From Varanus komodoensis (lineage: Eukaryota > Chordata > Lepidosauria > Squamata > Varanidae): 64,000 nucleotides of DNA. The notes under the pieces are model-generated. The model made no database searches and was not told where the DNA came from. It saw only the letters and a program-made list of their open reading frames with translations. Positions 57,845-64,000 of the stretch are shown here, in pieces. Every line of letters begins with the position of its first letter. Within the stretch, counting starts at the first letter, position 1. A program made the translations under genes and the position numbers. The stretch is from NCBI RefSeq assembly GCF_004798865.1, contig NW_025335568.1, positions 52,232,618 through 52,296,617 of the forward strand, read 5' to 3'.

Positions 57845-57997
57845 ACACGTTCCTGGCACTTTCTGCCTGCCTCCTTGTTCGCACCATTCTCTGATGCTTC
57901 TGCGTCCTCAGATGGGGAGGTAAGGATTAAGATTTACCCATGTCATCCTCCTCTTGCCCAACTCTGACTCCCAGTGATGGACTAAACGCATGCTTTG
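57845..57997. repeat. Unnamed repeat, copy 2 of a spaced direct pair
   Basis: TTCTCTGATGCTTCTGCGTC, then CTCAGATGGGGAGGTAAGGA, GATTTACCCATGTCATCCTC and GCCCAACTCTGACTCC align with copy 1 about 1.03 kb upstream. Divergence is roughly a quarter of sites by eye. Confidence 0.7.
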
Positions 57998-58154
57998 CCC
58001 TAGAATATATGAAGTAGCTACTGCCTCTGGTTTGCATTGAGTGCTTTTCCATCACCAATAACCAGAACTGGCCTGCCAATCAGCTACAATTAGGTTGAAC
58101 GGCTTCCATGCCAGACACTGAGCATTGGACAGGAAACTATATTAGGCCACACAA

Positions 58155-58310
58155 TTTGGTCTATTTAGTCCAGCATTGTCTATTCTGGCTGGCACCAAAT
58201 CTCTGCAGAAGTCTTTCCCATTACCTGGTAGCTGGACATTTAACTGGAGCTGGGGTATAAGCTTCTGCAGACGAGGCATTTATTCCACTCACTGAACTAT
58301 CTTCCTCTTC
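58155..58310 (-). mobile_element. tRNA-Ala-like SINE, near full length
   Basis: GTCTATTTAGTCCAGCATTG, then TCTATTCTGGCTGGCACC, GAAGTCTTTCCCATTACCTG, TTAACTGGAGCTGGGG and CCACTCACTGAACTATC. Reversed, this is the full order of the SINE seen at 50779-50955. Confidence 0.65.
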
Positions 58311-58319
58311 CTCCTAAGA

Positions 58320-59035
58320 TTTCTAGGCCTGCATAAGGTCCAGTTTTGTTCATCTTTTTTGCAGATTTTTTGTATCAAAAGTGTGCCCAAAGAAGGAACA
58401 CAGGTTACTGCTGTTTTGGACTTTCTTTACAAACTGGGTTGTGGGCAGAAGAATGGGATTTGAAAGGAAATGTATGGTTGTTTGAGCAATTCATGTGGAG
58501 ATTGCACAAAATAAAATGCCAGCCTTTGAAAATCAACCATTAAGAGTTACAATTTGTTACAGTACTGTTAAATTAGGGGCATGAGGTGTCCATAAGTTTC
58601 ACCTTAAGGTTGGGTCCAGGTGCGAGGAAGTTCTTTATTCATTTCTGAACAAAAATAAGAGCATGATCTAGCAAAACATAAGCACTTTGTGCATATTAAG
58701 ATTGCTCTTCATTCATGCCAGACTCCCCAGTGGGGAGGGTATGAGTAAAGGACCATGTTTTTTCCAACTGGCTTATTTCTTTTAACCATGAACAATCTTA
58801 GCGATTTCTACAGGAGAGTATTAACTGTGTTCTTAACCCTCCCACAGGTATCAGTGGGATTCAAAAGTGTGGAATCTGACCTGGATCCTGCCCCAAATGT
58901 GCATTTTAAAATAACTCTAACTAAAATTCATTTCTAACAATTGAAGATTATCCCCCCTGTTTCTCCAAGATAATCTTTAAAAAGGGGGGGAATTAAACCC
59001 TTACATTCATTTCAGATAAAAATCTTGTATCACCA
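58320..59035. other. Unassigned stretch
   Basis: Nothing recognised; possibly beyond the end of the SERTAD4 transcript. Confidence 0.45.
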
Positions 59036-59040
59036 CATCA

Positions 59041-60176
59041 TTTATTAACATTGTGCTTTTTTCCAAAATAAAAAACCCTACAGTTATATGAAACCCCAGT
59101 ACATGCTCTTTACAGTTTTAAAGAGAGAAAATGATGTGAACAGAGTAAAGTATAAAGCATGCCACTGGTTCATGAACTTCATTATACCAGAAAGAAAAAG
59201 GAAAATTCACAGCAACAGACAGTTGCCATAGAAATGTTCAAGCAGCTAATGCTTGTTTACAAGAGACATCTCTCTATTGTTTTTTCTTCAATCCCTTCCC
59301 AAGGATGGCAAACCAAAAAGCAATTGAGCAAAAAAGAATAGAGGCATTTGAATAGGAAATCAAACTCTGTATTTCAAAGAATACAGGTTTCTACTAATAT
59401 TCAATCCACCCTGTTATTATTTTTCCTGTTTAGGTTACATCCCTGCTGTAGCTGGTTTTTTTTTTAACTTAATTTTCACCCTGGAAAAATTAAGATAAAA
59501 AGTAAGGCACCAAGGAAACTCTGCCCTTTATAGTAATAAACCACCATAAGGCTCGTTCATTCTTGCAGCTTAGCTGAAAACTGTACATGTGCTGGAAACT
59601 GTATGTGGTATTTCTGATTAAGATTCCATAAGGTGATATTACACCCTATCAATTAAATCAAACAGTTAAATACATCTGAATAGTGTCAATACTAGATCAC
59701 AATGTGGATTTATTCCTCTTCAATTATATGCAGTCTTTCTCACAGCCATTCCTGTTGGGCAAGACGTATACCTCCCCCTTTGCTGGTAATACTTCGCTTA
59801 TCGAATGCACTGTTAGCTGATAAACATAAAGGAGATTCCTCTTAATTCTTGTTAGATTACCCAGGGGAAGGCTATGTGAAAAGGGATGTTTTCTTCCTTT
59901 AGTTTATTAGTTCTTTCAGCAACAAAAGCTAAAATACGTATCTCAATTCAACTGTGCTCTTTATGAAGATCCCATATCTTTATAAATAGCTCTATGATGC
60001 AGACCATACATACACTTAGAAGCAATCTTCTCCCCAGTCAAGTCATTAAAACTATCCATGAAGCTTATGCCACGATTGTATTGGTTGTATAAAAGTATAA
60101 GAACATCCATCCAGAATGAAATTGTGTTTGATAAATTCAACATGCTGTGTGTGCTTCACAACTGTAATTATATAAT
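59041..60176 (-). other. SERTAD4: Probable 3' untranslated region of SERTAD4
   Basis: This stretch follows the SERTAD4 stop codon on the minus strand. It is AT-rich and free of recognisable repeats, unlike the DNA further down. Minus-strand AATAAA signals occur at about 59903-59908, 59709-59714 and 59041-59046. The last is followed by a GT-rich stretch, so I placed the outer limit there. The true polyadenylation site cannot be chosen from sequence alone, and the UTR could be shorter or longer. Confidence 0.4.
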
Positions 60177-60929
<753 letters not shown>

Positions 60930-60949
60930 CTACAAATGAAAGAGAAAGG
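60930..60949 (-). promoter_or_regulatory. SERTAD4: Splice acceptor of the SERTAD4 last exon
   Basis: Read on the minus strand, a pyrimidine-rich tract (TTTCTCTTTCATTTG) ends in TAG directly before the codon ACA of TISVFEER. In human SERTAD4 the protein continues upstream from this point with Lys and a different N-terminal exon, so an intron here agrees with the family. The intron runs past 60949 toward higher coordinates; no upstream coding exon was found before 64000. Confidence 0.85.
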
Positions 60950-62780
60950 AGATGAAAACAAAGATCAGTGCAGAGGAGATTAGCTGAAATGTGCTGCTAA
61001 AATTTGGCCAGTCTGGCCATCACTTGGGGTATCCATATTTCTCTTAAGACTATTAGTTTTAGGGGTTTTTTGTTTAAACTGCCCATTCAGTTTCTGTCAA
61101 ACCTATCCTGTGGTTAGTCACTATTAGCAGCTTGCTGTGTATTGCACTGGACTTTACCACCATAGCAGGACTTTCTGCATCCAAGAAAGGTAGCTTCTTG
61201 ACAATATATGCAGGAAAGCAGAACTGGCATGTTTACTTTTTCCATGCTAGTGCAGCTGTGAAGAATCTTCTTGAGCCAAACTGTGTCAGTGTGTACAGTG
61301 TATATGTGAATAGCAAACCAAAACCCCTATAAACATTTAGGGGTACCACACTTCCTCCAAAAATACTGGCAGTGCACCCCAAGATATGCCTACTGTGAAA
61401 TAAGCCCCATTGAGTTCAATGAAACTTAAATGTTTTAGGATTGTAGCCATAGCCACCTTGAACAGGTCCCTAACAATACTTACCCTTCACTCTGGCCTTG
61501 ATGGTTCCCTTTCCTGTTTTCTGCAGCTACTCTTCCCTTACCTTGTTGACCGAGGTAGACTAAGGGTAGAAACAGCTTCAAAAAAACAGGAAATGATGTC
61601 CTTTCTTTCATAGTGCAGCAGTTAGAGTGAAGGGGAGGATGATGTTTCCAGATAATTTCTGCTAGTTCAGAAGCCCGGGTAAAAGAAACAAGGGTTACCT
61701 GCTCAAAAAATTCACACTGGCATAATTGCTTCTCCTTTCACTCCCTTCAACAGATTAGCCCAAAACATAAGCAAGTATTATTGGAGGAGAGGAGACATTT
61801 CTCTTTATGTTCTTTTTTTATCCTTTTTTATCTTTCCCCCTGTGGCCATGGAATTTTGGCAGAGAGGAAAGATCTTTCCTATGAAGACTATGGGGAAATT
61901 TTCCAGGCCATTTTTTCAAAAACATGCAGCTTTTCTCAAATCAACACAATAACCCTCTTGCTTAAGCAAAAGTCCTCCTCTACACATTCTCACATGTTTC
62001 TCGTCCTTTGTGAACTATTCCTAGGCTTTGTGCTCATCCCATTTCAAAGCCAAACTCGGTATTATTATTTTTAACAAATATCCATTTCTAGAAAAACTAT
62101 GGAAATGAACATTTCATATTACGGTAATTGATACAGAATGAAGTAGTGGCATTAAATTTTCTAAAAAAGATTTGTTTACCATAAACATATGTTTATAAAC
62201 AAGAAGCTCATTGTATATACTGAGTCTTCAAAGTACTTAAAAAGAGACATACTCTTTCACCTCAAGGTCTCTGGTTCAATTGCAGTCACTGTTGCCTGTA
62301 ACTGGAAACCGATCAGAATCTGCCAGGGCTGCTCTGTGCTTTCTGTGAAACTATCTACTGGTCTCTGTCCAGTTCCCAGTGGAAAACTATACAAAAATCA
62401 CCATCACATTTGGCAATCTTACTTAGCAAAAAGGTCATGATACACATGAACCATGGAGTCTGACATTCTCCTGGGCTTAAAGCTTGATTTTCCAGATGTC
62501 CAGGCAATATGGCAATCTTGCAATACACTAATACTTTTATGTATTCTCTCTATTGTTACAGGATAGAAAAATCTCAGTTATAAGGACTGTTCAACTGGAA
62601 TGCAATGTCCTAAATGGTAGGAAAGTAGGGAGAAGGGGAGACTGAAAAATAAAAAAGGGGAGGGATCTGTAGCTACACATAGTTTAGCATCAGAGATACC
62701 CATTAGGATCAGAAACTAGAAAGTTTATTCTTTAATGGGAGCATGCAGCAGGACAATGCCCTTAAGAGAGCTGTTGTTTA
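60950..62780 (-). other. SERTAD4: SERTAD4 intron (part)
   Basis: Sequence upstream of the SERTAD4 acceptor on the minus strand, assigned to the intron by position. At about 61385-61445, AAATAAGCCCCATTGAGTTC then AATGAAACTTAA is a fragment of the AATCCTATGCA-type lizard repeat. No exon was recognised. Confidence 0.6.
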
Positions 62781-62784
62781 CTGA

Positions 62785-63065
62785 AAATAAAAACAGACCA
62801 AGAATCCATCTAGTTTGCCATTCTGTTCCCATGATGGCCAAGAGCTGGCTGTCTATAGAACTTGAGTGCAGCAGCAGCATCCTATTCATGTTCCCCAGCA
62901 ACTGGTGCTTAAGAGCTGTACTGTCTCTGATGCTGGAGGTTGTGTATAGCCAACTGACTGATAGCTACCGATACCTTTTTCTACTGTAAATGTTTTTAAT
63001 CCCCATTAAACACCATCCAAATGGGTGGCCATCACTACAACTTGTGGCAGCAGATTCATACAGGT
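62785..63065 (-). mobile_element. CR1 LINE 3' UTR inside the SERTAD4 intron
   Basis: AAGAATCCATCTAGTTTGCC, then ATTCATGTTCCCCAGCAACT, GGTGCTTAAGAG, GACTGATAGCTACCGATACC, AACACCATCCAAATGGGTGG and CCATCACTACAACTTGTGGC, then AGCAGATTC. This is the same layout as 43020-43370. Confidence 0.65.
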
Positions 63066-63186
63066 TTGGATCCTGTGTGGTGAGTAGATGAACTTTTGCC
63101 TTCTATCTAGAGGGTTAGGGAGCTGATGGGAATTGTCTCTACTCTCTCTGGTCAACAAGTGTTCCAATCTCTGAAAACAAGCAGGA

Positions 63187-63215
63187 AACAACAACAACAA
63201 CAACAACAACAACAA
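63187..63215. repeat. (AAC)n microsatellite
   Basis: About ten AAC units. Such runs often mark RTE/Bov-B LINE tails, but no LINE end is visible directly before it. Confidence 0.95.
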
Positions 63216-63639
63216 TATCCTCCCTCCTTCAGCAGCACCCTACACTCCAGCTCACACTGCTCAGGATGGGCCATTGACCTTCCAGAGATTTTCAGGGGAT
63301 GTAAAGGACTTCAGGGGAGAGGAGCATGCAGGAAAATCCATTTCCACCAGTTTCCTTACACTTGTGATACCAGGAACCAAGCCACAGCATTCATTTTGTT
63401 CTTGTCTCAGGTTCTCAAACATTTTATCTACATTGTCTCAGGGCCAGACACTGCAGATCCTACCTGCAGGCCACTGAAAAGCTTTTCAGTGTAGTGACCC
63501 TCAACACACTTTACACGATAATAGTAATGTTTATTTACTTAAAAATTATCTATGCTGCTTACTCAAGGAGCTAACAAAATCAAATACAAAACACCACATA
63601 GTGCAGTAACAAAATTCACATGAGAGAAAAAAATCAACC

Positions 63640-63725
63640 AGTAATCCTATGCATGTTTACGTAGATGTAGGTTCCACTATGTTCAATGAGGCTTATTCCC
63701 TAGTGAAGGTGCTTAGGAATGTAGC
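63640..63725. repeat. AATCCTATGCA-type lizard repeat
   Basis: AGTAATCCTATGCATGTTTA, then CACTATGTTCAATGAGGCTT and AGGAATGTAGCC is the usual form of this short repeat (AATCCTATGCATGT, then TCAATGGGGCTTA, then AGGATTGCAGCC). Confidence 0.5.
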
Positions 63726-64000
63726 CTAGATCAACATTTAGCAGAACACAATTATCAACAAATACAGAGCAAGTTTATCTGCCATATCCTTATAATCTTT
63801 GCAATAGATTGAGAGGCAGAAGCAACTCTGATCCTCACTTACAGAGAAAGTACCAGAGCCCTTGAGCCAACTGCTCAAAGTGCAGCTGCTGCAGTGTGTA
63901 TGAAGGGAAAAGTGTTCTCTAGAGCCCCAGGCCAGCATACTAATTTTTGGTACCCAGTATAAAGGCTTCTTATCAAATGCATCTTCCAAATGGCATGCAG

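Overview
The window is vertebrate nuclear DNA, most likely from a squamate reptile (lizard or snake). The evidence is the repeat mix. There is a Sauria-type SINE with a Bov-B-like tail, a Bov-B LINE, several CR1, L2-like, RTE and L1 relics, hAT-like and Tigger/mariner mini-elements, and many AT-rich microsatellites on LINE tails. Open reading frames are short, and the AT-rich, CpG-poor background lacks any bacterial or viral gene layout. No rRNA, authentic tRNA gene or CRISPR array was seen.

One host gene is recognisable. The last coding exon of SERTAD4 (SERTA domain-containing protein 4) lies on the minus strand at 60177-60929. It has a clear splice acceptor on its high-coordinate side, so the gene's first exons lie beyond 64000. 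Its 3' untranslated region should run toward lower coordinates, probably to about 59000. The remaining 59 kb is therefore the region 3' of SERTAD4. In human the next gene in that direction is HHAT, but no HHAT exon was recognised here.

Layout. 1-1440: L1 relic split by a nested L2-like LINE. 1480-2100: antisense RTE endonuclease relic. 3767-4619: second L2-like copy with an (AAAT)n tail, then a Sauria SINE with perfect target-site duplications. 5.3-17.4 kb: mostly unassigned sequence with small repeats and a 242-bp mariner mini-element. 17.4-21.2 kb: a CTG tract, a 50-bp palindrome, an RTE LINE split by an L2-like LINE, and a tail-to-tail SINE pair. 22-36 kb: hAT-like pieces, CR1 relics, a probable old LTR and a 1.2-kb Bov-B fragment. 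39-41 kb: a 1.0-kb Tigger mini-element. 45 kb: a solo LTR with an intact 5-bp duplication. 48.9-54.4 kb: hAT-like element, SINEs, RTE tail and a nearly 1-kb CR1 3' end. 56.8-58.0 kb: two copies of an unnamed repeat. 59-61 kb: SERTAD4. 62.7-63.7 kb: CR1 tail and an (AAC)n tract.

There is no operon-like or multi-gene system. The notable material is repeat biology: nested insertions, short elements that keep only the 3' end of a transposase, and repeat families I could group within the window but not name. Repeat names come from remembered family features, not from a database search.
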